Part shown: positions 25,878-35,517 of the stretch, one piece after another | Layout: the number at the start of each line of letters is the position of its first letter | Numbering within the stretch: position 1 is the stretch's first letter | From: Blautia luti | Lineage (GTDB): Bacteria; Bacillota; Clostridia; Lachnospirales; Lachnospiraceae | Assembly (NCBI RefSeq): GCF_013304735.1 | Contig: NZ_JAAITI010000006.1 | Coordinates: 62,001 to 126,000, forward strand | DNA length: 64,000 nucleotides | Reading direction: 5' to 3' | The notes under the pieces: model-generated | Database searches by the model: none | The model's input: only the letters and a program-made list of their open reading frames with translations | What the model was told of the DNA's origin: nothing | Program-made: the position numbers and the translations under genes

Positions 25878-26303
25878 TCATTTCATTTTCATTACTCTAA
25901 TTTTATGGGCGTCAATCTGAAATAATGCCATAATTGCCTGCTGAATATTCTGAACTGTCACTGCGCTGCCCGCTCCCTGGGCAGCTACCAGAACACCGGT
26001 AACTTCATTTTTGCTGCTTATGGAAAAACTGTCCGTATTTCTTTCTTCCCCGGTCATAATGATCACTTCCACCTTTCCGACTCCTTCCACATTGGAAAGT
26101 AGTTCCTCCAGGCGACTCTCCAGTCTTGTTTTTTCGGCCGCCTGGGTATTGATACTCTTATTGCTTTTCTGGGTTACCGGAAGCCCTGCCACCAGAAGAA
26201 GGATCCCCAGAAGAAGTACGATTCCCCACTCCTTCCACCCCATCGCTAGGATCCAGGATCTGATACTGATCTTTTCCGAGTCCGCAGATCCTTTCACACC
26301 CAT
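25878..26303 (-). CDS. spoIIIAG: Stage III sporulation protein AG
   Basis: 141 residues, shorter than the typical 180-230. One membrane segment (about 27-45, WGIVLLLGILLLVAG) and a ring-building domain (about 65-135, EGVGKVEVIIMTGEE), with a short linker where other species have a longer one. Forms the large ring of the mother-cell side of the channel. The start has GGAGGCGG nine bases upstream and lies 146 bp inside the spoIIIAF reading frame, an exceptionally long overlap. Confidence 0.92.
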   Translation of the reverse strand: MGVKGSADSEKISIRSWILAMGWKEWGIVLLLGILLLVAGLPVTQKSNKSINTQAAEKTRLESRLEELLSNVEGVGKVEVIIMTGEERNTDSFSISSKNEVTGVLVAAQGAGSAVTVQNIQQAIMALFQIDAHKIRVMKMK

Positions 26304-26730
26304 CTTGTACCGCCTCCTTCTGCTTTTCTGTGATCTTCTCAGAAAGCCTTATAATCACCCGGAGATTTTTCTCCATATCCACTTCAATTTCCCTGCAAAA
26401 AATCTTTTGTTCATTTAAAATTTCCTCCACCTGTTTTTTCAACTCACTTTCATAAGCTTCTTTCAGAAAGGTTTCCCGGATCCCCTGTGCTTCCGCTTCC
26501 ATCCGATCCTGTTCTTCCTGGCTGTAGTTTTCCCGGAAACCTTCCAGAAGTTCCTGACTTTTTCCCACAACAGCAAAAACAGGCGTACAGATAAGAAGTA
26601 TCAGGAGAAGGCCCATAAACAGACGGACATACTGTTCATACCGCTTATCCGGCAGAATATGCAGGATCGCCGTAGTAAGCACATGAAAAAAAGCCAGATT
26701 TTTCATCCACTGATAGATTTCCTGCCTCAT
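26158..26730 (-). CDS. spoIIIAF: Stage III sporulation protein AF
   Basis: 190 residues. Two N-terminal membrane helices (about 10-28 and 36-56), then a soluble ring-like domain (KKQVEEILNEQKI to RLSEKITEKQKE). The start follows AGGAGG by nine bases and the spoIIIAE stop by two. The last roughly 45 residues (Gly/Ser-rich, SSGDPSSGGRASGNPEKQ) are read from the DNA that encodes the SpoIIIAG membrane segment in another frame. They probably represent read-on after loss of an earlier stop. Confidence 0.9.
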   Translation of the reverse strand: MRQEIYQWMKNLAFFHVLTTAILHILPDKRYEQYVRLFMGLLLILLICTPVFAVVGKSQELLEGFRENYSQEEQDRMEAEAQGIRETFLKEAYESELKKQVEEILNEQKIFCREIEVDMEKNLRVIIRLSEKITEKQKEAVQDGCERICGLGKDQYQILDPSDGVEGVGNRTSSGDPSSGGRASGNPEKQ

Positions 26731-26732
26731 GA

Positions 26733-27884
26733 TCAGATTCCTCCTGCCATCAATATCAGAAATGTCAACATACACAAAACTTCCGCTGTAAACAGGATCC
26801 GCATCAGAAGTCCGCACCCTTCTCCCATGGTACTGAATACTTCTACAAGCCGTTTATCAGACACCGGCTGTGCCACTGCCGCCAGAAATCTGTATACAAG
26901 TGCCAGCAGTCCGTAACGGATCACAGGGCCGGCTCCAACCACCAAGAGCACAAGAAGAAACACCACTCCCAGACTATTTCTTACAAGAACTGCTGTCGTA
27001 AGCACCAGTTCTGTTACTGCATTAACTGCATTTCCTACCCCAGGAAGTGCACCGGCAGTTTTTCCGATGGCACTTCTTTTCAGAGAATCCATCACCGGAG
27101 TTACCAGTCCCCGCACTACCTGCAGCCCTGCGACAACTCCCAGCAGCGTCCGAAGGCCCCAGGAAATCAGAGTCTCGATCAGTTCTGCCATTTTTCCCAG
27201 CATCTCTTCCCTGGAAAGATGATTTACAAACTTAAGAAGTATATACAAACTGACTCCAGGAAGCAAAATACTCTCCAGTATCCACTGAAACAGCCACACC
27301 AGAAGAAGTACTCCCTGATAAAAAACAGCGGCCGTAGATGCTCCGGATGCGGCAGCCACCGCCATAAAATACACCGGCGACAGCTCTTTCATAAATTCCG
27401 TAATCCACCGCAGCATAGAAAGCAGAGATGCACTTAACCCGGAAAAACTGTTCATCAGCAACGTAAAAACAAGAAGATACACAACATAAAAACTGATCTC
27501 CCCGATCTGTCCATTGTCAAAAGCACCTGCAAATCCGGAAAAAACTGCCGCAAATAAAAGAAGAAGCAGTAATTTTACAATCAGTTCTTTCTCTTTTTCA
27601 AGGCCGGAAAAAAGGAGACTGTGCAGAAATTCCCGCACACTCTCCTCCGAAAACATTTCTTCACCGGACAACAATCTGTGGAAAGCTTCTGTGACAGAAA
27701 AGCTGTTCTCACCAAGCATTTCATCTACCATGGACTGCAGATCCGTAAGTTCCAGCTGTTCTGTCAGCTGTTCTTCTGCTGCCGCATAAACAGGCTGTCC
27801 TGACAAAAAACATACCCAGAATATTCCTGCAATCCAGATTGTTATCAGCAACACTACTGTTCGTTTTTTCTGCCTTCCGTTCAT
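26733..27884 (-). CDS. spoIIIAE: Stage III sporulation protein AE
   Basis: 383 residues. Cleavable N-terminal signal (VVLLITIWIAGIFWVCFLSG, cleavage near QPVYAAA), a short extracytoplasmic region and about seven membrane helices, with the conserved ALPGVGNAVNAVTELVLTTA segment. Polytopic part of the SpoIIIA complex. Starts ATGA over the spoIIIAD stop; longer upstream reading is rejected. Confidence 0.95.
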   Translation of the reverse strand: MNGRQKKRTVVLLITIWIAGIFWVCFLSGQPVYAAAEEQLTEQLELTDLQSMVDEMLGENSFSVTEAFHRLLSGEEMFSEESVREFLHSLLFSGLEKEKELIVKLLLLLLFAAVFSGFAGAFDNGQIGEISFYVVYLLVFTLLMNSFSGLSASLLSMLRWITEFMKELSPVYFMAVAAASGASTAAVFYQGVLLLVWLFQWILESILLPGVSLYILLKFVNHLSREEMLGKMAELIETLISWGLRTLLGVVAGLQVVRGLVTPVMDSLKRSAIGKTAGALPGVGNAVNAVTELVLTTAVLVRNSLGVVFLLVLLVVGAGPVIRYGLLALVYRFLAAVAQPVSDKRLVEVFSTMGEGCGLLMRILFTAEVLCMLTFLILMAGGI

Positions 27885-28267
27885 GCCAGAAATCCCTGTA
27901 TTGTGTCCAGAAGTGCCAGCAGCACCGGCATGCTCAGAACCATCACCGACAATCTGCAAAACAGATCGATCTGTGCCCCAGTAGAAGCATACCCTGCATC
28001 TTTGCATATACCGGATGAAAACTGTCCGATATATGTGATCCCGATCATTTTCAACAATGTAGTGATGTAACTTCCATCAACCGGAAGACTTTCTTTCAGC
28101 TTTTCGAGAGACTGAAAAAGATATCCGATCTTTCCTACCGCCAGCCCCAGGATCACCAGGCCAATTCCCGTAGTAAGCAGACTTGTATATTCAGGAGCCC
28201 GTGATTTCAGAAGGATTCCCAGAAGCACACCAACGGTTCCCAGAATAGAAATTCTTAAAATATCCAC
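27881..28267 (-). CDS. spoIIIAD: Stage III sporulation protein AD
   Basis: 128 residues with three to four membrane helices and the conserved ITYIGQFSSGICKDAGYAST motif. Paralogous in fold to SpoIIIAC. GTG start with GGAGGG seven bases upstream. Confidence 0.95.
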   Translation of the reverse strand: MDILRISILGTVGVLLGILLKSRAPEYTSLLTTGIGLVILGLAVGKIGYLFQSLEKLKESLPVDGSYITTLLKMIGITYIGQFSSGICKDAGYASTGAQIDLFCRLSVMVLSMPVLLALLDTIQGFLA

Positions 28268-28281
28268 GTTTTCTCCCTCCT

Positions 28282-28476
28282 TTACAGAACAAAAAGCTGC
28301 TGGATATTTTCAAAGAGTTCATAGATATACGGTACGATCCAGAACAGCACAATCAGAAGTCCCGAAAGACTTACGAGAAATGCCTGTTCTTCTCTTCCGC
28401 TGTGCTTCAGGATCTGGGAAAGAACTGAGACCAGGATCCCTACTGCTCCGATCTTAAATATGATACTGACCTCCAA
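28282..28476 (-). CDS. spoIIIAC: Stage III sporulation protein AC
   Basis: 64 residues with two membrane helices and the conserved FKIGAVGILVSVLSQILKHS. Begins with TTG preceded by AGGAGG with a six-base gap. Small polytopic subunit of the SpoIIIA channel. Confidence 0.93.
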   Translation of the reverse strand: MEVSIIFKIGAVGILVSVLSQILKHSGREEQAFLVSLSGLLIVLFWIVPYIYELFENIQQLFVL

Positions 28477-28533
28477 AAGCTCCCTCCTTTTTCTTCAAAA
28501 GCCCGTCCCATCTTATTTGTCCAGACAGAATCT

Positions 28534-29058
28534 TTACACCAAAAGCACTGCCAGAAGCAATCCTCCCAGAATTCCCAGACTCCGGTACAGTCTCTTTTTT
28601 CCGGAGGCTTCTTCTTTCAGCCGGGAAATCTCCTCTTCCAGATTTTTCTCATACAGAGAAAGCTGCTTTATCTGCATTTCCAGATCCATATATCCAAGAT
28701 ATTCTCCGACAGAAAAAAAAGCGTCCTTTTCCCCATGGGTAAGGCAGCTTTTTTTCAGGGAATTTTCCGCACATTCCCTGCATATCTGTGAGAGTTTTTC
28801 TCCTTTTCGCGCTTTCATTCTGTCAGCGGCAGTTATGAGAAATTCTCTGTATTTTCCATTCATTCTTCCGGCGGCTCCATAAAAAGCATCCGGCAGCGAT
28901 GCATTCCCGCAGCGGATCTCCCCTTTCAGGCAGATCACCATCCTAAGCAGCATCTCCAGGGTATATATTCTTTCCGAAACCCTTATGCTTTCAGAAACTC
29001 CCAGCCCGGCTCCTGCAGCTACCACCAGAATACATCCTACAATCCGGTACATATGCAT
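28534..29058 (-). CDS. spoIIIAB: Stage III sporulation protein AB
   Basis: 174 residues. N-terminal hydrophobic segment (VGCILVVAAGAGLGV), helical GspF-like cytoplasmic region with RTLEMLLRMV-like LEMLLRMVICLKGEIRCGN, and a C-terminal membrane helix (LGILGGLLLAVLLV). Starts inside the spoIIIAA end (22-bp overlap). Predicted partner of the SpoIIIAA ATPase. Confidence 0.93.
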   Translation of the reverse strand: MHMYRIVGCILVVAAGAGLGVSESIRVSERIYTLEMLLRMVICLKGEIRCGNASLPDAFYGAAGRMNGKYREFLITAADRMKARKGEKLSQICRECAENSLKKSCLTHGEKDAFFSVGEYLGYMDLEMQIKQLSLYEKNLEEEISRLKEEASGKKRLYRSLGILGGLLLAVLLV

Positions 29059-29969
29059 TTTCCGTTTTCATCATAAATTGCTTCCACAATTCCCGCACGG
29101 TCATGTTTCCCAAGAAAAATATATCTCTGGAAAACCCGCGCCTCCCACAGTTTCCGGAAAAACGGCTGTGCCAGTGTTTCTTCCATAGAATCTCCATGTG
29201 CAGTTGCAATCAGACGACATCCACAGTGGATGACAGATTCCACAGCTTTGAAATCTTCCTCTTTTCCAAGCTCATCTACAGCTACCACAACCGGCGACAT
29301 GGACCGGATCAGCATCTGCATTCCTTCTGCCTTGGGACATCCGTCCAGAATATCCGTACGCATTCCCAGATCATTCTGCGGAATTCCCTGATAACAGCCG
29401 GCAAGCTCGCTGCGTTCATCTACCACTCCTACCGTAACACCGGAAATGTTCCCCCAGCCATTGCTCATCTGGCGGATGATATCCCGAAGAAGCGTCGTTT
29501 TCCCGCATCTGGGTGGGGAAACGATCAATGTGTGCATGATCTGCTCTCTTGTCTGAATATAAGGCATCACACTTTGGGCACATCCCTGGATCTCATGAGC
29601 CAGCCGTACATTGATGCAGGAAATATATTTCATTCCCCGGATCCGGTTTCCGTCCAGGATTACTTTTCCGGTAACTCCTACACGATGTCCGCCCTGTACA
29701 CTTAAGAATCCCTGACGTATTTCATCTTCATAGGCATACAGAGAGTACCCGCTGACATACTCCAGTGTCTCCTTCAGATCCTCCCGTGTCACCAGATAAG
29801 GTTCTGTGTCTTTCTGCCGCAGAAAACATTCTCCCCCATCGTAGGTAAGAAACAGGGGCCTTCCCACACGGAGACGTATCTCATATAATTTATCATAATC
29901 AAGGTCTGCATCCACCAGAAGCTGGCGGACATTACTGGCAAACAGGTTCTGAATCTGGTTTGCGTCCAT
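29037..29969 (-). CDS. spoIIIAA: Stage III sporulation protein AA (secretion-type ATPase)
   Basis: 310 residues. Walker A SPPRCGKTTLLRD (151-163), a VGVVDERSELAG segment and Walker B region SPVVVAVDELGKEEDF; related to PilT/VirB11-type ATPases. Powers the mother-cell-to-forespore channel. First gene of the eight-gene operon; SD AGAGGTG. A sigma-E promoter is expected upstream, but I could not identify one convincingly in the 84-bp gap. Confidence 0.96.
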   Translation of the reverse strand: MDANQIQNLFASNVRQLLVDADLDYDKLYEIRLRVGRPLFLTYDGGECFLRQKDTEPYLVTREDLKETLEYVSGYSLYAYEDEIRQGFLSVQGGHRVGVTGKVILDGNRIRGMKYISCINVRLAHEIQGCAQSVMPYIQTREQIMHTLIVSPPRCGKTTLLRDIIRQMSNGWGNISGVTVGVVDERSELAGCYQGIPQNDLGMRTDILDGCPKAEGMQMLIRSMSPVVVAVDELGKEEDFKAVESVIHCGCRLIATAHGDSMEETLAQPFFRKLWEARVFQRYIFLGKHDRAGIVEAIYDENGKCICTGL

Positions 29970-30053
29970 TTTTTCACCTCTTACACTTAAATATATTGCG
30001 GACGTGCCGGATTTAGTACCCCTTGTCTCCTTCGAAAAAGATCTGTTTCTCCC

Positions 30054-31202
30054 TTATTCCGACAGGAAAAACAGACTTTCTTCCTCATCATAGGCTTCCA
30101 TCTTCGGAAGACTCAGCTTCAGTACACGGTCCACAATATTTACGGAGGACGCACGGTATGCATAGGCGCAGGATTCAAACATTACATAGAGATTGTCACC
30201 TTCCACCACGATCTGTTCCAGTCTCTCCGGAAAACGGTAAGTTCTGGCCGAATTTTCGTTTACATACAGACGCTTGTCGGACTGTTCATAAAATACCAGT
30301 CTGGATGGCAGGATTCCAAAAGAATGGGAGATCAGCAGTTTGTCATTGTAAAAAGCGATCCCCTGAACCTGCTCCGATATAGTAGAATAATCCAGCGGAA
30401 CTGCCATTTCAAAATCCATGCCCAGTTCCTCATCCATGGTATTGATTAGATTTCCATCTGCGTCAACTCCGTATCGTGCAATTACACTTTCGTTATATTT
30501 TTCAAAGCAGCCTACATACAGACACCCTTCGTAAAAAGTCATAAACGAGTCCCTTACAATTCCATAAAGGCTGACTGTCTGGAAAGTATCCACCGGCAGG
30601 TGACTGTCATCATAATCATAGGCTTCTATTGTATCCATCTTTATACTTACTGCCTGTGCGATTCCGTTGATATTGGAAGAATACCACAGAATCTTATGCT
30701 CCGGGTCGTAGGCAAGGCCTCCCACATGAGGCTGTCCAGGCAGTATTATTTCTTTTATAAAATTATGCTTTTCTTTATCGATCACATAGATGACCGAATT
30801 ATGTTTCTGTGTGCTGCAGTAGGCACTAACCATCACATAATCATCGGTAACTGCCAGTCCCTGAGGAGTCATGGACGTACACATGGCCGGTGTCGCACCT
30901 TTTTCCGTAAGCAACGTCCTTGTATTTTTCAGTCCGGGAATGACATAAGTTCCATATTCTTTCTCTTTTTCTCTCCCGTCAAAGGCAAAATAGGAAAATG
31001 CCTCTTTCTGGGAAAGCATCTGTTTCTGGCCCCGCAGCGTATACACCGCAGCACCTCTGTTTGTCACCACAGCTTTTGTGGGCAGTTCTGTCTTTGCCCT
31101 GTAAACAAACGCATATAAAAAATAACACATGCACAGCACAAAAACAACTGCCAGAATCTTCAGAAGGAAGATCCGGAAGCTGCGTTTCATCTCTTTGTTC
31201 AT
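30054..31202 (-). CDS. Membrane-anchored, propeller-like protein of unknown function
   Basis: 382 residues. A single N-terminal membrane segment (about 12-34), then an extracytoplasmic domain with repeated short strands of a YncE/SMP-30-like character: GLAVTDDYVMVSAYC, GGLAYDPEHKILWYSSNING, QGIAFYNDKLLISHSFG, EQIVVEGDNLYVMFESCAY. The phrases suggest a beta-propeller with four to six blades. No catalytic motif is recognised. The gene begins 17 bp after a PPTase gene in the same direction, so it is likely co-transcribed with the helicase-PPTase pair. Function unknown. Confidence 0.7.
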   Translation of the reverse strand: MNKEMKRSFRIFLLKILAVVFVLCMCYFLYAFVYRAKTELPTKAVVTNRGAAVYTLRGQKQMLSQKEAFSYFAFDGREKEKEYGTYVIPGLKNTRTLLTEKGATPAMCTSMTPQGLAVTDDYVMVSAYCSTQKHNSVIYVIDKEKHNFIKEIILPGQPHVGGLAYDPEHKILWYSSNINGIAQAVSIKMDTIEAYDYDDSHLPVDTFQTVSLYGIVRDSFMTFYEGCLYVGCFEKYNESVIARYGVDADGNLINTMDEELGMDFEMAVPLDYSTISEQVQGIAFYNDKLLISHSFGILPSRLVFYEQSDKRLYVNENSARTYRFPERLEQIVVEGDNLYVMFESCAYAYRASSVNIVDRVLKLSLPKMEAYDEEESLFFLSE

Positions 31203-31219
31203 TTCATCGTCTCTATTCG

Positions 31220-31768
31220 CTATCTCAAAATGATGTCTTCGTATTCAAACCGTAATTCCAGGCTGTCTCTGGACCAGATCGCTCCACTGTATCCTGGCTC
31301 CATCTCAAGCATGATGTAATTTCCCTTATCCATGGGAATGGTTCTCAGATCTCTGGACAGACCCTCTCCAGTCCATTTGATATAGGCCTCCCTCAAAACC
31401 CACTGGGTAAAAAAGGCCTTTTCCATATCATCCGCATCCAGAATTTCCCTCACCATATCTGCAGGCACCATTCTTTCAAGAATTCTTTCGTAATTTACTT
31501 TCTTGTGAATCTGCACATCAATGCCCACTTCTTCTCCTGCAAACAGGCACATCACATATTTTCCGGAATGGGTGATATTATAATGAATTCTGGGAAGCAG
31601 GGTAAAAAACGGTTTCCCATGCTCCCCTTTTGCACGGGGTTCAAAGGCAAGTTTCCGGCCAAACTCTTTCTCGAGCCCGATCTCAAGAAGCTTTTCTCCG
31701 ATCATGTGCTCCATGTTCTTGTTGTCATATTCGTCTTTTATTTTTGTATAATATATGATCCCGTTCAT
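31220..31768 (-). CDS. 4'-phosphopantetheinyl transferase (Sfp type)
   Basis: 182 residues. Mg-binding Asp84 in VGIDVQ and the WVLREAYIKWTGEGL motif with Glu127 and Lys131, both diagnostic of Sfp/AcpT-type enzymes. Somewhat shorter than Sfp (about 224). Transfers phosphopantetheine from CoA to carrier proteins. The only carrier protein in the window is acpP, 3.5 kb away on the same strand, so it may be the cell's holo-ACP synthase or serve a carrier elsewhere. ATGA overlap with the helicase stop. Confidence 0.9.
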   Translation of the reverse strand: MNGIIYYTKIKDEYDNKNMEHMIGEKLLEIGLEKEFGRKLAFEPRAKGEHGKPFFTLLPRIHYNITHSGKYVMCLFAGEEVGIDVQIHKKVNYERILERMVPADMVREILDADDMEKAFFTQWVLREAYIKWTGEGLSRDLRTIPMDKGNYIMLEMEPGYSGAIWSRDSLELRFEYEDIILR

Positions 31769-33591
31769 AATCCGGCCTCCTCAAGGAACCGGGAAGGCTC
31801 CCGTTCCTTCTCATACTGCTGTCTCACATAACACAGGGAAAGTTTTTTCTTTGCCCGCGTCATCCCAACGTAGAAAAGTCTCCGTTCTTCCTCAAGGTGT
31901 GCCTCCAGAACTGCCTTCCGGTAAGGCATACTGCCCTCATTGACATTCATAATATATACCCTGTCATACTCCAGGCCTTTTACTGCGTGAAGGGTAGATA
32001 TCACACATCCTTCCCTTTTTACGTCCTGTTTCTTCGCCTGTTCTTCCAGTTTTCTGGTATATTCATCCATATAGGCCAGCCATTCTTCCAGTGTTTTCAT
32101 TCCTCTGGCACTTTCGTGTATCCGGTTTAAGGTTTCCCAGAGCTCTTCTGTTTTTATTTTACGATACCTTGCGTATTCCTGCAAGTATTCTTCATATCCC
32201 ATACCATTTCGGATAAAATTAATGGCAGCATAAGGGGCCATTGTTTTCAGGATCCGGAGATGTGTTTCTAGCGTTGTGATCCGGTCACCCATCCAGTCCT
32301 TATCTTTATAAAATTCTCCAAGAACTTTAAAATCTATATTTTTTTCGGTAAGAGCCTCTCTGGCTATGTAGCGGTTGGGACGATTCATAATTTCCAGAAA
32401 TGTACTTCTGCTCCGGTCCCCCTGTGCCATCTTCAGATAGGCGATCATATTCTTGCAGATCCAGTGTCGGAACAGATTGGGCAATTTCTCTTTCATGGTA
32501 AAAGGAACCCCGTATTCCATCAGAGCAGCAACCAGTCCCTCTGCTTCCTGGTTGGTCCGAAAAAGAAAGGCCGTATCTTCAATATCTTCCCCTTTTTCCA
32601 TCCGGTTTTTTAAGGCTCCTGCTGCTGCCATATACTCATCCCTGGGGTTTTTAAACTCTTTTACCACTACAGGTTCTCCCGGTTCATTGGGCGTGAAAAG
32701 TTTCTTTACATAACGGTTTTCATTATGATCAATTACCTTCATAGCTGTATTTAAAATATTTCCGCTGCACCGGTAATTAATATTCAGAAGCACTGTTTCC
32801 GCATTTTTAAAATCTTCCGGAAAATTCAGCATAATCTCCGGACGTGCCCCACGGAAATGATAGATAGACTGGTCATCGTCTCCCACCACAAACAGGTTAT
32901 TTTCCGGAGCTGCCAGCATTTTTACAATATCATACTGAAGATGATTGATATCCTGAAACTCATCCACCAGAATATACTGAAATTTTTTCTGCCATGCAGC
33001 CAGGATATCTTTTCTTTTACGCAGAAGTTCATAGCAGCTTAAAAGCATGTCATCAAAGTCAAGCTTTCTTCTTTCGTTCAGAACTTTCCTATACCCTTTA
33101 AAAATCTGCCGGAACACTTCATCCGGACAGCAGGAAGAATAATAATGTTCCAGCGAAATTCTTCCCCCTTTGACAACGCTGATCTCTTTTGCCAGATCTT
33201 CCACAAAATCCCCCTCTTGGGACTGTTCTGTGGCACAGTTTACTGCCAGCTCTCTTAAGATCGCATATTTTTCCTCTTCAGAGAGAATATTGCTTCCATT
33301 GAGACCATATGCCTGTTTCAGGATTCCGTAAAATACACCATGAAAAGTTCCAAATGTAACGCCTGTCCTCGGAACTCCGGTAAATTTCAGAAACCGTTCT
33401 TTCATTTCTACAGCTGCTGCCCTGGAAAAAGTCACAACAAGAACAGAGGAAGCCGGTATCTTCCCTTCATGAATCATATGTGCTGTTCTTTCTACTATGA
33501 CGGAAGTTTTCCCCGAACCGGGGCCTGCCAGAACCATCATCGGTCCTGACAGGTGGGCGATCGCCCTTTTCTGAGATGGATTTCGTTTCAT
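31765..33591 (-). CDS. UvrD/Rep/PcrA-family superfamily 1 DNA helicase
   Basis: 608 residues. Motif I AGPGSGKT (22-29), motif II ILVDEFQDI, motif III VGDDDQSIYHFRG, and C-terminal motifs VISTLHAVKGLEYDRVYI and RRLFYVGMTRAKKKL. Shorter than full PcrA (about 730), lacking the basic C-terminal tail. 3'-5' helicase for repair or replication-fork processing. The start overlaps the gltX end; ATG 33591 is taken because homology begins there (NPSQKRAI), though no strong ribosome site precedes it and a GTG seven codons earlier is possible. Confidence 0.9.
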   Translation of the reverse strand: MKRNPSQKRAIAHLSGPMMVLAGPGSGKTSVIVERTAHMIHEGKIPASSVLVVTFSRAAAVEMKERFLKFTGVPRTGVTFGTFHGVFYGILKQAYGLNGSNILSEEEKYAILRELAVNCATEQSQEGDFVEDLAKEISVVKGGRISLEHYYSSCCPDEVFRQIFKGYRKVLNERRKLDFDDMLLSCYELLRKRKDILAAWQKKFQYILVDEFQDINHLQYDIVKMLAAPENNLFVVGDDDQSIYHFRGARPEIMLNFPEDFKNAETVLLNINYRCSGNILNTAMKVIDHNENRYVKKLFTPNEPGEPVVVKEFKNPRDEYMAAAGALKNRMEKGEDIEDTAFLFRTNQEAEGLVAALMEYGVPFTMKEKLPNLFRHWICKNMIAYLKMAQGDRSRSTFLEIMNRPNRYIAREALTEKNIDFKVLGEFYKDKDWMGDRITTLETHLRILKTMAPYAAINFIRNGMGYEEYLQEYARYRKIKTEELWETLNRIHESARGMKTLEEWLAYMDEYTRKLEEQAKKQDVKREGCVISTLHAVKGLEYDRVYIMNVNEGSMPYRKAVLEAHLEEERRLFYVGMTRAKKKLSLCYVRQQYEKEREPSRFLEEAGL

Positions 33592-33613
33592 AACTGGATG
33601 ATTGACCACGCAC

Positions 33614-35068
33614 TTATTCGCGCTCAAGTTTTTCGATTGCCGCATGTACACGTTTCAGTGTCTCGTCCTTGCCAATGATTTCCATGATCTCTGTTGCACC
33701 GGCCGGTGTCATCTGCTTGCCGGATACTGCTGTACGAAGCGGCCACATTACATAACCGTTCTTATAGCCATGCTCCTTTACAAAAGCACTTAAAGATGCA
33801 TACAGCGGATCGTTGGTGTAATCCTCCTGTGCTTCCAGTACAGGAAGTACTTCTTTGAGAACTGCAAGGGAAGTCTCCTCTGTTGTTTTCATTTTTTTGT
33901 GACGGTACATTGCACTGTCATACTCCGGAACTTCCTCAAAGAAGTCTACAAGGTCCGGAATATCCGGGAATACTTCGATTCTGGTCTGAACCATACCTGC
34001 GATCTTCCTGAGATCAAAGTCTTTCTTCAGTACTTCTTTCAGATATGGAAGTGCTCTCTCATAGAATGCATCCGGATCCATCTTCTTGATGTACTCACCA
34101 TTCATCCATTTCAGCTTGGCAATATCGAAAACTGCCGGTGATTTGTTGATATGGTGATAGTCAAATGCTTCCACAAGTTCCGGAAGTGTGAAGATCTCAC
34201 GGTTATCTGCCGGGCTCCATCCAAGGAGTGCAACATAGTTGATCACTGCCTCTGTAACGAATCCCTGGTCGATCAGATCCTCATAGGAAGAATGGCCACA
34301 TCTCTTGGAAAGTTTCTGATGTGTCTCATCTGTGATCAGCGGACAGTGAACATAGGTCGGAATATCCCATCCGAATGCTTCGTAAATACGGTTGTATTTC
34401 GGTGAAGAGGAAAGATACTCATTACCTCTTACCACATGTGTGATTCCCATAAGGTGGTCATCAATAACGTTTGCGAAGTTGTATGTGGGATATCCGTCGG
34501 ATTTAATCAGGATCAGATCTTCCATCTCCTCATTGTTGACTGTGATATCGCCGTAAATAACATCGTGGAATGTTGTAGTTCCCTCTGTCGGCATATTGAA
34601 ACGGATAACATGAGGCTCACCTGCATCCAGACGGCGCTGAACCTCTTCTTTGGAAAGGTGAAGACATCTCTTGTCGTAGATGGAGATCTCCTTACCTGCA
34701 ACTGTACGTTTCATGCTCTCCAGCTCTTCCTTGCCACAGAAGCAGTAGTATGCATCTCCCTGCTCGATAAGCTGTTTCGCATATTTCAGGTACATACCGG
34801 TTGCCTGACGCTCGCTCTGTACATACGGACCGAAACCGCCGTCTTTATCCGGTCCCTCATCATGGAGAAGTCCGGTTTTCTCAAGGGTACGGTAAATGAT
34901 ATCTACTGCTCCCTCCACATAACGTTCCTGGTCTGTATCTTCAATACGGAGGATAAAATCTCCGCCTTCATGTTTTGTGATCAAATAAGCATAAAGAGCT
35001 GTTCTTAAGTTACCCACATGCATTCTTCCTGTAGGACTCGGTGCAAATCTTGTTCTGATCTTTGTCAT
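33614..35068 (-). CDS. gltX: Glutamyl-tRNA synthetase
   Basis: 484 residues. Class I signatures: HIGH-type motif HVGN at 17-20 in [17 protein letters not shown], and KMSKS-type KLSKRCG. The C-terminal alpha-helical anticodon-binding domain is present. Discriminating form unless Gln-tRNA is made by GatCAB, which is not in the window. Start at ATG 35068 with GAGGAG seven bases upstream. Confidence 0.97.
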   Translation of the reverse strand: MTKIRTRFAPSPTGRMHVGNLRTALYAYLITKHEGGDFILRIEDTDQERYVEGAVDIIYRTLEKTGLLHDEGPDKDGGFGPYVQSERQATGMYLKYAKQLIEQGDAYYCFCGKEELESMKRTVAGKEISIYDKRCLHLSKEEVQRRLDAGEPHVIRFNMPTEGTTTFHDVIYGDITVNNEEMEDLILIKSDGYPTYNFANVIDDHLMGITHVVRGNEYLSSSPKYNRIYEAFGWDIPTYVHCPLITDETHQKLSKRCGHSSYEDLIDQGFVTEAVINYVALLGWSPADNREIFTLPELVEAFDYHHINKSPAVFDIAKLKWMNGEYIKKMDPDAFYERALPYLKEVLKKDFDLRKIAGMVQTRIEVFPDIPDLVDFFEEVPEYDSAMYRHKKMKTTEETSLAVLKEVLPVLEAQEDYTNDPLYASLSAFVKEHGYKNGYVMWPLRTAVSGKQMTPAGATEIMEIIGKDETLKRVHAAIEKLERE

Positions 35069-35108
35069 TTCTTTTCTCCTCGTTTTGTTGTTTCTCATTA
35101 TAAGTGAT

Positions 35109-35138
35109 ATTATATACCTAAATCCTTCAAAATGTCCA
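35109..35138 (-). promoter_or_regulatory. gltX promoter
   Basis: TGGACA (35138-35133), an 18-bp spacer and TATAAT (35114-35109). Confidence 0.7.
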
Positions 35139-35178
35139 TAGGTTTTCCGACGGAATCCCCCCGTCTTCCCTGTACACA

Positions 35179-35211
35179 GAAAAATCCCCTGAGACACCAT
35201 TGTCCCAGAGG
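35179..35211 (-). terminator. Terminator of acpP
   Basis: The 11-bp stem CCCCTGAGACA / TGTCCCAGAGG (35186-35196 with 35201-35211) contains wobble pairs and is followed on minus by ATTTTT. Confidence 0.7.
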
Positions 35212-35227
35212 ATCTCTTAATTCCTGC

Positions 35228-35461
35228 TTATGCTTCCACGCCTTTGTTTTTAAGGTACTCGATTACGTCTCCGACTGTATTCAGATCTGTAAGCTCCTCT
35301 GCCGGGATCTCAACGTTGTACTCATCCTCAAGAGCCATAACCAGCTCAAACAGATCAAGAGAATCTGCTCCAAGATCATCCTTAAAAGATGTCTCCGGTG
35401 TAATTATAGACGCCTCACAATTTAACTGCTCTGCAAGCATTTCTTTCATTTTTTCTAACAT
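35228..35461 (-). CDS. acpP: Acyl carrier protein
   Basis: 77 residues. Phosphopantetheine attachment Ser34 in GADSLDLFELVMALE, strongly acidic as usual. Carries fatty acyl chains during type II fatty acid synthesis. Stands alone here rather than within a fab cluster, with its own consensus promoter and terminator. SD AAAGGAG. Confidence 0.96.
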   Translation of the reverse strand: MLEKMKEMLAEQLNCEASIITPETSFKDDLGADSLDLFELVMALEDEYNVEIPAEELTDLNTVGDVIEYLKNKGVEA

Positions 35462-35517
35462 GTCTTATTTTCTCCTTTAATCGTTACAGATCGAATCTGT
35501 TTCCTCTTTTTGAGCAA

